DNA of 64,000 nucleotides, taken from assembly GCA_905182985.1 (NCBI GenBank), contig CAJJDN010000004.1, positions 423,664 through 487,663 on the forward strand, read 5' to 3'. A program made the translations under genes and the position numbers. The notes beneath the pieces were generated by a model that saw nothing but the letters and a program-made list of their open reading frames with translations, was not told the DNA's origin and searched no databases. This DNA is from Paramecium sonneborni. Lineage: Eukaryota; Ciliophora; Oligohymenophorea; Peniculida; Parameciidae. The first letter of the stretch is position 1. Each line of letters begins with the position of its first letter. This document shows, piece after piece, positions 24,520 through 40,932 of the stretch.

Positions 24520-24972
24520 TCAGATAAGATTAAACTTCTGTAAAGAAACGACTTTAAAGAGCTATAATTTAAATATTCTCATACATTTATGTTCTTCTTC
24601 AAGAATATCTAATTCGTGATGTTATGTAATAATTTTAAGACATTTTTTTTTTATATTTTTCTAATTTTTTTCTTGGTTATTTAACTACATAAATGAACAT
24701 AGCATTTTATCAAAATTAAGTATTTAAGGAATGTTTTCTTAATAGATAGTTGTTTTTGGTGGTTTTACTACATATTATTTTTTAGGTTCAAGTGTTCGAA
24801 GTTGCAATTCTTTCTTTTATACAAGAAAAGCTTTTTATTAGAAAGAATCCATTGATTTTTCCATTTTTCGTTCCATTGGTTAGGTTGAATTATACCTTCT
24901 CTTAAAATTACGAAACATGTTTCTATTTTCTAATAAAACAGGGAAGAAAGGCTCTTTTTCAGTTAAATGCAT
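24520..24972 (-). CDS. Small basic hypothetical protein
   Basis: An uninterrupted 151-codon frame from ATG 24972 to TGA 24520-24522. The product is lysine- and glutamine-rich with a short predicted coiled coil (NNQEKNQKNIKKKCLKIITQ) and a KPPKTTIYQ motif. A possible 29-nt GTTTAA...TAG intron at the very end would move the stop slightly downstream. It sits between NPHP4 (45 bp away) and the kinase, all on the minus strand. It could in principle be an upstream exon of the kinase, but the frames do not join cleanly. No family recognised. Confidence 0.55.
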
Positions 24973-25017
24973 TATAATTATATTAAAATAATAAGAGGAT
25001 CTAAATATAAAGAAACT

Positions 25018-28000
25018 TCAATAAACATATTTGATATTGAGTACTATGACATCAAAAATTCTTTCATCAATGTCAGTAATAAAGATACGTACTAATTCCT
25101 CACTACCAGGCAATACTCGGATTTTAAATTGAACAATTTCATTAGGTCCTGTAGATATGCTTTAATCAATAATCTAATAAAAAATGGTTTTTAATAATTT
25201 ACTTTAACAAATTCACTTGAAGATATAAGATTATATTATGTAGTGTAATTGACTTAATTCTTATAATTTACTTAATGTCGAGACTCTCTTCCATCAATAC
25301 ATCTAAAAAAAAGGTAAATAAATCAATACCTCAAATCATAAGTTGCGCTTGGAGGTTAAGGTTCAGCATGTACATTCACTAACCAAGAATAAATTAGTTC
25401 TTGAGAGTGAATATCTACTCCATTTAATTTAATTAAATGTTTGCCATCTTGCAGTGCCAAAATATTGATAGGAACTAAATTAATTTTACCTGGTAACATA
25501 GTTATTTCAGAGTCAAATGGTTTGACAAATGAAATCATTTTATTTGAGGATGTCATTTTAATAATACGAGTAATATCACAAGGAAATGTTATTTTAGTAC
25601 ACACTTTTTAACCTAAAGGTACTGCAATATCTATAGTAGATAAACTATAAACTTCTATTTTCCAATTAGCTATTACTTGATGTTGATATTAATCTTAATA
25701 TAAAAGTATGTTAAATATTTTAACACTTTATGGTTCCCCTATTCTTAGATTTAATCTTATTGAGTTAAAATCAGATGACCATTCTATCATAACATCAGGA
25801 TCAATTATATGTACATGAGGTTATTATTGTAATGGTTAATTGAATAATCTAGGAATAATAAGTCTTGTTTAACGATTTTCTCTTTCATAAAATCTTAATA
25901 TATGATCTATTGGTTATTAATGAGGTTCAACTATTATACGTAATCCATCCATCATTTTGCCATCCTATTGTAATAAAATAGTAATATGACGAGATTACAT
26001 ATATTTTTTGATATATTCTGGAGTTCTCTCATGATCATCAACTCTATAATCATATTATCTAAAACTTATAAATTTAAATAATAAAGTAACTTCTTAGTTT
26101 GGATCTAAAATAAAATAATATTAAGTTTTTCCTTAATTTTCTTTCATTCTAATTAAATCATAGTTATCTGGTTCTGGATATTTATTAACAGTAACCCAAT
26201 ATTTCCATTCAGATGGATTGCCAATTAAGAAGAATTCTTAGTATTCTAACATTCTGCTTTCAGGATCTTCTATATTAACAGTAAATTATTCAGGTTTTGG
26301 ATGTGTATTTTTAAAATAAAGTGGAACAATTTCGCATTTACCATAAAATGAATGAACTACTTTTTCATTTTATAAGAATCCTTACATTATAGTTCTTACT
26401 AATGATGGTTTCTTAATTTCTTTGTATTTAAGCACTTCATTTAATGATCTTTATTAGCTTTATTTATTTTTATTCATTTCTTATAAATTTTATTATTTAA
26501 TCTTTTTTATACGATCTTAAATACTATTTCCTTAAAAAGTTTGTGGTGGAACTTCCATTCTATTTACAGGTTTTTCAGAAACTAATTTCTTTTTCTGAAA
26601 TCCATTTTAAGTACTTTCTAAAGGAACTGTCCTACTCATGTCTTATTAACCAATCTTACCAATATTTTTAATCACAATTTATAATGTTCCTTTAACCCTC
26701 TTTGATTAAGGATCTATAATTTCAACATCAGCCATAATTTATGCATTCTATTTACCACCTCTCAATATCCCTCTTAATGGTATTCTTACACTACCAAAAA
26801 GAAATAAGCTTTCACTATCCCAAATATCTAAAATTAAATGTTTATTAAATAAATATCTTGCAAAATCCATTTCTAAATTTGCATATCTTTGTAGAGATGC
26901 TTCAACATTAAACTTACAACTAAAAATTTCATTATTATATAAAAGTCTTAAAGGATTTCCATTTTCTAAATTATATTTAAAATTTCTTTCATCATTATAA
27001 TATTCTAGATTTAGAAATGGTGATTTAAATGTTTACAAATCATAAAATATAATTCCTATTTAAACTGATTTACAAATAGGATATGGTCCTAAGATTTGTT
27101 TGATAGATACTGGTTATATTACAATTATTTAATCCTTTCTTTCATCAGACTATTCAAGTGCCATCAATCTATTTTCTTAATCAATTGATACAGGATCATC
27201 TATTAAAGCTGTAACATCTGTTCTAGTAATTGGTTTTAATGTAGCTGATGGTACTGGATAAGCATAAGAATCTATTGGTTTTATTACTGTATTTTATGGT
27301 TTTGCTTCAGCCAAAACAACAGGAGGAGCAGCACTTCTATCAATTACTTTTTAATCTTTTATTAATTTTTCTAAGCCTTCAAATTATCGAGCTTATGTAA
27401 ATTGTAATAATCTATTTTCTTCTCTAAGTTTTTCAATTGCCTATAAATATTCTTATTATTTTTAAGGATCTGAAGATTATTAAATTGCTAATCTTCTCAA
27501 TCTTTCATTTTCCTCTTGTAATCTTAATAATTACTATTCAAAATCTTTCAATTTTACTTAAGTACGTAGATCTATTTCTGATCCTCTTACCTGCTCCTAT
27601 CTAATTTATGCTTATTACTAATTAGGTTAATTTAAATTAGATTATTATTAATATGCTAGTTATTAAGGAATTTATTATTATTATTATTATTATTGTTAAG
27701 CAGCCCCCATATATAAATCTTAGATTTAAAACCCTCCACCTGAGAGATTTAGACTCCCTTTTATCTTAATAGATGAATCTGAATTAGAAAATGATACAAG
27801 TGGTCTTCCATCTAATGTTTTTCCTGGTCCTACAATGAAATCCTCATCAACAATTTCATCAGCACCAAATTTATTATTGATGTATATTGGTATCCATCCA
27901 AGTGTCAATTACATTGTTTCTTTAGTCACATTTGATACTAAAAACATAGCTTCATATTCTAATTAAACTACAAGCATTCCAGAATTAACAGTTGGATCAG

Positions 28001-29000
28001 TTGAACAGACATTATTAATATCAATAACTCCATGATATGCTAATTGTTTATATTAGATTTATTTTTGATCAACAAATTCATTAACTAACATTCTAGTTTC
28101 TCCAAGAGGTACAAAATTATTTGTGCCTCTAGTATTTATGAATGTCCAACCATTATGAAATGCAACTATTAATCTTTTATTTATAATCTATATATCTCCC
28201 TTATAATCTTCAGGAGTTCTGTATTTATAAGTTCTATATTTCTACACTTATCTATATATATCAGCTTCCATATTATCAGGAATGAGAACTTAAATTTTGC
28301 TCATAAATACAACCATACTTCTCTACAATTCAAAATCTCCACCAACAAAACTCTTTTTAAGTCCAGGTAACTCATCACCCAATCCACATAATGCATTTTC
28401 TGGTGCCAAATGCATACTAATCTAGAATTCTTCACTTTATACTATATCACATGTCATGGAAATACCAGAGGATTCAAAATTAACTTATTAACCCAATAAC
28501 AATATTCTTGGACTACCCTTTCTAAAATTAAGCTTAGTTGATTAAGTAGTGATTGTTAAAGCTTACAGTTCACACCAACCTAAATGCATTCGTTTTAATA
28601 CTAAATCTTATTGTGATTCATAAGCCTATACTTCTAAAATAATCAATAAAGGAACATCTTTATTATTTAGTATTCTAGTATGATAATATATTGGTATTAT
28701 TGGATGTTCATAATTTACTCCATCAGGTCCAAATTCTACATTTAAACGAGGACTATTATATGTTCGCCCAAAAAAACATTTCTCTCCTTGTTAATTTTAA
28801 ATAAAAAAGTTAGCAGCTACTGAGAATTACAAATTCAACACAGGATTTTAAGGACGTCTAAATCCACCAATTCTAGACACAATTAATTTGTAAGCTTTTG
28901 AATCTAAGCCCATTTAGATTGGAATTGAAGAGGGTAAACTCTTGTGCATCTTTTAAAATTTTAGAAACTTCTTTATTGAATTGATGTCTTCGGTTGACAT
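25018..29000 (-). CDS. NPHP4: Nephrocystin-4 homologue (ciliary transition zone)
   Basis: ATG 29000 to TGA 25018-25020. Only two introns are needed (27 nt just after ATYDLR, 29 nt after EFVK), leaving exactly 1,309 codons, close to the length of animal NPHP4 (about 1,400). The C-terminus shows the family hallmark HSQELIYSWLVNVHAEP, and the N-terminal half has the C2-like, beta-rich character of NPHP4 (FGRTYNSPRLNVEFGPDG; RMHLGWCELQALTITTQ). The middle is a Pro/Gln-rich linker with a coiled coil near 27.4-27.6 kb. NPHP4 works with NPHP1 and RPGRIP1L in the ciliary transition zone as part of the gate. Neighbours give no functional context. Confidence 0.85.
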
Positions 29001-29178
29001 TTTTATTATTGTTTGAAATAAAAAATATCATTACAAAATTATATTATTATTATTATTTAATCAGACTAAATAAAGATGATTTAATACAAATCAATCTCTA
29101 CTCTAAATTACATTCTAAAAATCAAAATAAGTTATACAATTTATTTATAAAATAAGTTCATCTATAATACCAAATATA

Positions 29179-30903
29179 TCATTATTTTGAATCCTCATTA
29201 TCCCATATATTATCCCCTTCAAATACTTCTCCTTATTCTTAATTTTCTTCCTCCATTGCCAATCTAACATACTCTTAAAATGCAAATCTATCCCAATCTG
29301 TAAAATCTGGATGATCTACAATATCATTTCTAACTTGAAAAGGATCTCTGTTCTCATAAGCAATTAATTTATTTAAATTAGTTAAAAAATTAAAGAATAC
29401 TCCACAAACTGTCAAATTCTATTTAAAATGACTAAATTTAAACATTATATCATTTTCGGGATGTAAAAGATCAACCATTTAACAAACAAAATCATGGAAT
29501 AATATTGGTTCATGATTTAAACAATCCATTCTTTATTTTAATTCTTCATAGAAATAATCCATTTCAAATCCTGTAATAATTCCATTATCATCTAAATCAA
29601 TAATTTTAAACCAATATTCTATAGATTATAAAGTAGTCTTATCTTCTTCACATAAAATAAAATAAATAAAATCTTCGTATGACATCTTTTAATCAATTTA
29701 ACTTCTAAATCTACGAGGAACTTGATCAAATATTCTATCAACAACTTTTCTACTTAAACCATGGCTAGAATAACGAGAGAAGTCATCTTTACTAATGTGA
29801 AAATCATGATCACCATCTAATTCCCAGAATTTGCAATAAATTACATAGAAATGTTCATACGAAAAATATTATCGAATCTATTAAAGGAACTTAGAAATAA
29901 TACTTTATTAATATCATCTTCCTTTCCCAAAATATCCAATATATCAAATAAATTACTTTATTTAAAGTCACGCCATGTTATTTTATTGTTATCTTTACGA
30001 CATAAATGATAGAATATTCTATGAATTACTGTGTCTGCATATCGTTCTTAAAATTCCGGTGTTGCCTACAAAAATTCCAACCCCGGATGCTATTCAAGCA
30101 AAACTATTTTTTAAAAGAGAATGTACTCTTCATGAACGGTTTAAAATCATCAAATTAAATGAACTCATTTTTTGGTTTTTTGAGAATATGAAAACATCTC
30201 TATTTTGGTTCTTTTTATGCTAATTGCTAATTCCAATACTTTATAAACGCAGTCTTACTAATTTTGTTGCTTGTACCTTCTACTGCTGTCATTAACATTC
30301 TTGTGAAATATTTACAAAGACCACATAAATTTGTAGTGATCTACTCGAAATGACTAGCATCAATATGTTCAGCTTTACCAAAGATTTCATTTATAATTTT
30401 CTAAAGACCTATTGATATAAGCATCATACATTCTATTCTTATTGTAATTGTAAATTAATCTCTTATGTGGCAAAATAGAATTGGGGAACCAAATCATAAT
30501 TTTACACTTCTTCAACTCGAAGTTTTTTCTGAATTATTTATGATTATGTCAAAGATTATGATAAATCTTCTGGAATACGCTATTTTGTTTCATGAAATGA
30601 GTCTGCTCGAGGAGGGGTTGAAGGACCTTAACTTTTTTTGTTAGGTGAGCTGAAAAGTGCACTTTATGACATCCCAGACATCGTCATTTTATTTGTAAAA
30701 AAAGCATTAGGTTGAGTAATAAGATTATTTTACTTCCCTTCCCGCACATCTTTAATCAATTGATGTACTAACTTTTATGTTTAAGGTAGAGTTAGCCATT
30801 TAATAAAGAGATCGTCAACTCTAGTTTTAGCCAATTAATATCTAATATTCTGTGTTAATGGGAAACCTGCTCCGACTCCTTCAGAATACGATTTCTAAAG
30901 CAT
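29179..30903 (-). CDS. PP2A regulatory subunit of the B'' (PR72/PPP2R3) family
   Basis: Three introns (29, 23, 26 nt) leave exactly 549 codons. The family core is clear: [40 protein letters not shown] and [11 protein letters not shown]. Two EF-hand regions follow ([34 protein letters not shown]), and the C-terminus is acidic. The N-terminal part [12 protein letters not shown] fits the G5PR/PPP2R3C-like end. The subunit directs PP2A catalytic dimers to substrates in a calcium-dependent way. It is divergent from SDHA with 28 bp between the start codons. Confidence 0.87.
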
Positions 30904-30931
30904 AAAATAATTAAAATATCTTTTTAATTCG
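30904..30931. promoter_or_regulatory. 28-bp divergent interval between PP2A subunit and SDHA
   Basis: 28 almost pure A/T bases lie between two clear start codons. A mitochondrial enzyme and a phosphatase subunit must share this tiny promoter region or use elements inside each other's coding sequence. Confidence 0.4.
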
Positions 30932-34179
<3,248 letters not shown>

Positions 34180-34864
34180 TCATTATACAATAAAATATAT
34201 AAAATTATCTAAAACCACTCTCAAAATCTATGATTTGTAATAAATTTAATTTATAATATCTTAAAATGCTGTTTTTCAAATAATTTTTAATCTATGAACT
34301 CTATTTATAGAATATAATTATTATTTTTTATTAAGAACTAAATAATTTCGGAATTACTGTTTTTCTTAATAGATTACATATAATTTATTTCAATTTTATT
34401 AAAAATTCTTTATTTTTGTAGTGGTTTCTGGTTAATTCCTCTCAATTTTATTTTCTTTAAATTTATTATTAACTTTACCATAAGTTTTAGATCTTAACAC
34501 ATATATTCATTATATTTTCTAATTTTTAAGATTAGGTTGAATTATCAAAAAAAATTAAAGGAAAATATGTAATTAATTAATAAAAAAATAAAAAAGTAAA
34601 ATATAATTCTAAAAATTCTGTTAACATCTATTTAGAAATAATTTTTTATTGAGATTAACTTTAAATGATTAAAAAAGACAAAAAAATTTTTGAAACCTTC
34701 CTCAATAAGTTAAGGAATAAGATAAAAGGGTGAAATATTATTAACTAAAAAATTTTTGCCTAAAAAGGGCTTTTTTATTTATTATCTATGAAATGTAAAG
34801 AGAAGCATATATGTGGAAGAATAGGAACAAACTTTTATTATATACTTAATTATAATAATCACAA
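34180..34864. other. Intergenic, one small hairpin near 34757-34775
   Basis: About 685 bp, long for this genome. Mostly A/T-rich without coding signal. At 34757-34775 gcctaaaaagggc is followed by a run of six T, preceded by aaaaaattttt. This could be a small RNA 3' end or chance. Nothing else is seen. Confidence 0.4.
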
Positions 34865-35625
34865 ATGAAAATTAATGAATGTATGTAGTTCTAAACAAAT
34901 AAAGAGGAAATTAATTTAGATAAGGAAGCGTCTGATATAGCTTAAAGAATTTTGGAAAGAGTTCGATAGAGATCTTCTGCAAATTCAGTAAAAAAGGAAT
35001 TGGCTTCTTAATATCTAAGAGCTAGTGATTATTAAAAAAGACAATTGTTTCAAAGCAATTAATTAGATTTTAGAAGAGAATCTGAGAAAGTTACTAAAGG
35101 CACAAATCATGAGATAAAACGAAAGGAAGAAATATTTATTCCTGAATTTAAAATCAGCAAAGTTAACAGACCTTACGAGTTGGTTAGACTCGAGAACCAA
35201 TTTAAAATAGAAGATTTAAAATTACCATTAAAAATCCCTCCCTAGTTTACTAGTTAAGAAATTAAGGATATACATCAAAAGACAGTTAAAATCAATAATT
35301 ATGAAAGTATTGGTTTTTAAGAAAAGAAAAATGAGAAAATGAAGTAAATCTAAATTATGTATAAAATTATATGTAGTTTAGAAATGAACAATAGCCATAA
35401 AATAATCAAATGCATTAACTTAACAGTAAAAGAATTTCATCTCCTAAGCGAAATCATTTAGAAATGGATGGCAATTATTAAACTAAATCTTCTTTGAGTT
35501 TGAAAACTACTTAATTATAAACTCCAGTTTCAGTTCAATTCAAATAATAGTATATAGTTTCACAACTATAAGGAAGCTAAAAGAATTTAAAAAAAAATTA
35601 TGGAGAATATTTAACTAAACGATGA
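34865..35625 (+). CDS. Hypothetical polar protein, about 245 aa
   Basis: ATG 34865 to TGA 35623-35625 with one 23-nt intron (GTATAA...TAG near 35359) leaves exactly 246 codons. The N-terminus is MKINECMQFQTNKEEINLDK, followed by a helical segment (SDIAQRILERVRQRSSANSV). The middle has a basic patch, and the C-terminus is Ser/Gln-rich and probably disordered (SSPKRNHLEMDGNYQTKSSL). No domain is recognised. Confidence 0.7.
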
Positions 35626-37953
35626 AAATTTTAACATTTGACTTTTTAAACTATATTTGTTTTACTTTATTTGGAAATAAATAAAATAAATAAACCTTTT
35701 TTCTTTAAAATTATTATTTTCATAAATTTAAAACTAAAATCAAGTTTACCTATCAAAAGAGATGCTCAAAATTCTGTAATATCTTCACGTTTTAAATCAT
35801 TCAATGATAAGTTATAGTACCTAAAGTTTATTTTAATTTGATTGGATGCCTAACAGATTTACCTATACAATCTTTCTTATTTGAATTTATTCTCATTATC
35901 ACACCTAAAAAAAGTAGAATCTGTAATTCTATCTCTGTAAAAATAAAGAATTTGAAATATATTATTTTTAACATTAACACTGGAATTATTTTCAAAAGTA
36001 ACGTCAGTGCTAAAATTGATATGTTTTGTTTTGTATAATTTTATTTTGGTTGTTACTTTGGAATGTATAATAAATTTACTTATAAACTATTTATATTAAT
36101 TATTTTTAGGATATTTTAATTTTTACTAAACTATTTTTTAAATTGGAGAGACTTAGATGTTGCAATATACCTTTAATGTAAATCACTCTTCTAAAAATTG
36201 TACAATAAAAATTATTGTTCCTTTTCAACTATTCAAAATTTACAATAGAAATACTTGCGTTAAAAATAGGACTTTTTTGAAATCTATTTTATGTTTAAAT
36301 CATTAATTTAATATATTTATAAAATCTAAAAGTGTGTAGTTGAACATTTATTTCTTTAGAAAAGTAATTTGCCTATTATGAATGACTAATGAAACTATTC
36401 TTTCTTAGAATCAACTATTTTTATGTTTTACAGGAGGTTTCTTAATTGTAATGATAATCATAGAAAATAGTAAAAATGCATGACTTTTCTTAAACATGTA
36501 TATGTAAAGAACTTACTATTCTTTATTATCGAAACATTGTAAAGAAATAATTGATTTTATAATGACAAGATATCAAATACTATTGTAAGTTTAATGGGAT
36601 TTTTGAACAGAAAATCTATCTTTATGTTTAGGTATTAGTTTTTGCATAAAAATAAGTAAATATTTGGATTATTTGAATTATTAATGCTAGAGATAATAAA
36701 TTAATTTTTCAAATAGATTTTTCAAGATATATTTTTCAATTCTATTCACTTAATTCTATTAAAAATTTTTTACTCTGTTTTTTTGAATAGAATTTATAAA
36801 TAAATCGAATCTAAAAATTCAAAATTTCCTTTTTTTCTGCAATAATCTTATGAAAATTTAATTTTAGACTTGTATTTGTGATAATTGATCATAAAGAATA
36901 AAATAAACAAAAGCAAAACTGGATTAATTTTAGATTAAATAATTTAGGAAATTCTTAAGAAACTCAAAAGTTCCTCCTTGCTTGAAAGACTGAATTATAA
37001 TTGATGAATTTTTGAGTAAACTCATTAAATATCCTTAACATAATTAGAAAATTACTAAGTAGAGAAATATCAAACTTTTATGGACAAAAAGAATAACAAA
37101 AAATATGAAAAGAATTTAAGATTACATAATTCTTTTTTAAGAATTTTGAACCTTCAAATATTCTTTTATTAGAAGAAATCAAAAAAGAAAAATATGATAG
37201 ACTAGTATATTAAGTAGAATAGAGGAAATAAATCTACATGAGCCAAAGTTTTAATATCGTTGATGATATTTACAAAAAGTTTTATTATCGAATATTTATA
37301 GTCTTTAGAAAAAAAGTGAAGGTAGAAACTCTGCTAAATTATTCAAAAAAATTACTTATAAATATATGGCTTAGGATGAATATACTAAACTTATTATATA
37401 CAGAGACTAAAATTATAGTTTAAGCTTTTGCTCTTAGTGCAACAAACCTAAATTTATCTTATGTTCTCTAAATAATAAAATAAAAAAATGTATAAATTTA
37501 GGATAATACACATTGAGAATTTATATGAAAATCTTCTGACTTTGAAAGATTATTTTAAGAGGATTAATTAACTTAATACTAATTTATTAAATGTATAAAT
37601 GTAATAAAAAACAAAGCCTACGATATTGATAGAATATGATTTTCATAATTTTTAAAAGAATTAAAAATCAAATTTGAATATTAGTGAAGAATCAAAAGGA
37701 AACATCCTTTAAATCATTCTTAACCTTTTTAATACTAAAATTTTATTTAAACTTAGTCTTTATTCTATAAATATACACTAAACTCAGTTATCAAGACTTA
37801 AATGATTTAAAGATTTAAATGAAACTTAGTGACCATGATATTAGCTAAAAAAATCATCTTTTACTTCTTCTTTTCCAAAAAAAAAAATAAAATTTTATTC
37901 GTTTATCAATCAACTTATTAGAATAAATTTAATAGAAAATATAAAAAGTTTCT
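35626..37953. other. Long stretch with broken coding-like fragments, possible gene remnant
   Basis: 2.3 kb without an intact gene. From about 36900 to 37800 the plus strand has coding-like pieces in shifting frames: NFEPSNILLLEEIKKEKYDR and FNIVDDIYKKFYYRIFIVFR near 37150-37330, then a third frame with PTILIEYDFHNFQ and GNILQIILNLFN near 37610-37750. The last recalls the N-box region of histidine-kinase-type ATP-binding domains (N-L-x-N pattern), but the match is weak. I could not join the pieces with normal introns. The part before 36.9 kb shows nothing. A decaying paralogue is the simplest reading. Confidence 0.35.
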
Positions 37954-38643
37954 TCAAAGATCAGATTTATGAGACAAAAAGCAAATATTTTTCTTACTTA
38001 ATTGTCTAAAAAACCTTAATCTTGGTAAGTTGGATACACTGAGTTTCGGAGAAAAGTTGAATTTATATAATATTTCTGAATAGGTGACAAAGTCTGTTAT
38101 ATTTTTTAGCAAATTTTTTTTTTGAATTGATTGGCATTTATTTTCTGTTATTTTTGGAATATTTGCTTATATATCATTGTAGTTTTTTTTATCTAGATTT
38201 TTAATGCTTATTGTATTTTCTGGATGTATATATTGACATCTCGCCCCATAATTGCAAAATCCATTATTTAGAAAATTCTTACATGCTTTAGTCTTGTAAT
38301 TTTTATGTAGATGACCTTTCGGTAAAAGTTCTGAATATCCATGAGCATAAGAACACTTTAATATTAATATTTAATATTACTTCCAATCCAAATTTGCAAG
38401 TGTTTTTTAACATAAAGTTTTTACATAATTCCGTCTTTTTCTTTTTTGTATACTCTTCAATAAACAATTATTTTTCAATAGAGGAATTAAATAATTTTTT
38501 CTTAGGTTTTACTCTTAAACAATAATATTTATATTTTACCCTAATTCAAATTCATCATCTTCTCCTGTATCTGTACTCAAATTATTAAATTAAAATAGTT
38601 CATATTGATCAACAGCTTTAATATCTACTGCGAAATTGTGCAT
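37954..38643 (-). CDS. Tandem CCCH zinc-finger protein (tristetraprolin type)
   Basis: Introns of 26 and 25 nt leave exactly 213 codons. Two fingers of the C-x8-C-x5-C-x3-H kind: CKNFMLKNTCKFGLECSYAH and CKNFLNNGFCNYGARCQYIH. Each is preceded by the lead-in seen in TTP/ZFP36 proteins (KKKTEL, NYKTKA), and a 19-residue linker separates them (18 in TTP). Proteins of this type bind AU-rich RNA and usually promote deadenylation and decay. The first finger is split by an intron ending AAAG. The N-terminal about 80 residues are acidic then basic, and the C-terminus is polar. Confidence 0.85.
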
Positions 38644-38758
38644 AACTTTAAAATTTTTTAATTATTTATAATCATATAGGTGTGCTATATAAATCCTAAT
38701 AATTCTATTAAATAAAAATCTATTAAAAAATTTTAATGAACTGAATTTATATTAAATC

Positions 38759-40842
38759 TCAATCACTTCCTAAATATAATTTGTTTATTTAAACAGTAAA
38801 AAATGCCTTAGCTTTATGTCTCATTAACTTTAATGTGTTACTCGTTAATCCATGAGTAACAAAACTAACGGGTTCAAGATATAATTTTTTAATATTCTCT
38901 AATCCATTAAGTTTTTCCAATTTTCCCTTAAGTTATAAATGAAAATTACTTATTTTGTAATTTGTTCTAAGAAATGCTTAATAATGTTATCATTTTAACA
39001 TAACTCTTCAAAAGTTTAGTTTATTCCAAATTAAGCACCTAGATTGAGAACAAATTATTTATCTGGAACAATAATGGCAATACAATAACTTTTAGAAGAA
39101 TCACCATATACAAAAGCTTCTGTAACACCATTAACTCTTGTATAGATTCCTTCAATTTTTTCAGGTGCTATATATTCTCCTTGACTCAATTTAAAGATAT
39201 TCTTAACTCTATCAATAATTTATAAAGCCCCATTTGGTTTAATGACTCCAACATCACCAGAATGGATCCAACCATCTTTATCAATCATTTCTTTTGTTTT
39301 TTCTATATCTTTGTAATACCCTGCAAAAATAGCATTACCTCTTAAGCCTTTAATAAATATAAATTATTACATATTTCTCCTCTTGGAGTTATTTAACCTT
39401 ATTAATTTATATCTGTACTATGATAATTCATTTCTGGAACATCAATAACTTTAAATTCAATGTTTGGAAATACACCTCCAACATGTCCACTAATTGAATC
39501 TTCAGCTCTTGTAATAAAAGATCCTCCACAACCTTCTGTTTATCCATATCCTTCAATGAATGGTGCACATATTACACACTTAAGAAAATCTATAACTTCT
39601 GAAGACATAGGAGCTGATCCAGAAAGCATATATCGAACTCTTCCACCTAAAGCTTCTTTTGTTTTTTTGAATATCAAATTATCCCAAAATCTATGTTCTA
39701 CATGACCACCATTTTTTAAATAATATAATTTGCTTGATAAAGCTTATTCACATAACTTTTTTTAAAATCCTTAAAGACCTTCGAATTTTTACTTAATTAC
39801 TTAATATATTCTGAAATACAATCTAGGAACACTCATGAATAAAGTTGGCTTTACTAATTAAAGATCTTAGTTTATTTTTTAAACATCACCCCCATACATA
39901 CAAATAGTACTTCCATATCCCAATAAAGTAATTACAACAAATCTCTCTAATACATGAGGGAGTGGCAAATAACTTAAATAAACATCATTCTCATTTGCAA
40001 TAACTCCTTAAAATACTACTCCTCCACTTACTGATACAAAATTTTTATGTCTTAACATAACACCTTTAGGCAAACCTGTTGTACCAGATGTGTAACTAAA
40101 TGTAAAAATGTTATTTTCAGACACTTAAACATAAGTGTGGATTTTAGCTTTTCCTGCCTAAATAACTTATTCATAAAGAATGACTTCTATTCCTCTTTAA
40201 TTAAACTTTCATATTATTATTGTAAATAATACCTTTTCAATAATTTCTTAATTTAATTCATCAAAGCATACAATTTTTTTTAATGAATGATAATTAGATA
40301 CTTTCAATATAGTTTAGGCATTAGACTCAGAAATAAAAAGAGTACTTAGTTATGTTTATTCAAATATATATGGAAGACTTTCAAAGCCCAAAGTTTCATA
40401 TAAGGGAATCATTGTATTTCCATAAAATGTATTGGCTATATCTAAAATTAACCACTCTTCTCTATTTTTAGAAAAAACTCCAATCATTTTCAATTGTTAA
40501 TCTTCAAATACCTCCGGTTTTGGGATAAGATTTAAATTGATAATACCAGACCCTAAATATCTAATGTTAAAATAACATAAATTACTCAGCATTCTATTTT
40601 ACTTCTTTGTAAGTTGAATATTTGTAGTGTCTACTATTTAATCCAGTAGTAATCTGTTTACCTATACATCTATTTTCTGGATATAAGCGACAAGCTCTTA
40701 GAAACATTCCTTATACTGTTCTTTCTCCTTCAAAATTGTCTAATAGCTGATTAATATGAGTAGGATTTCTATAAATATGGCTTTCTCCTTCCTTTTTCTC
40801 TCCTACTGGCACTGCGTATACTAAAGATTGTGTTTACCCCAT
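38759..40842 (-). CDS. Long-chain acyl-CoA synthetase
   Basis: Four introns (25, 27, 23, 23 nt) leave exactly 662 codons, the size of animal ACSL proteins. AMP-binding motifs are present in order: [18 protein letters not shown] (ATP/AMP loop), [25 protein letters not shown], the fatty-acid CoA ligase signature [20 protein letters not shown], then [20 protein letters not shown] with the adenylation lysine region. The enzyme activates fatty acids to acyl-CoA for lipid synthesis or beta-oxidation. The N-terminus begins MGQTQSL; the Gly at position 2 suggests possible myristoylation, which is inference. No membrane anchor is obvious. Confidence 0.92.
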
Positions 40843-40932
40843 TTAAATTTAATTATCTATTTATCAACTTAAAGATCTCATGTAAATGTTTATAATTTAT
40901 ATTTCAAATCAATACATATTATGATATTATTT

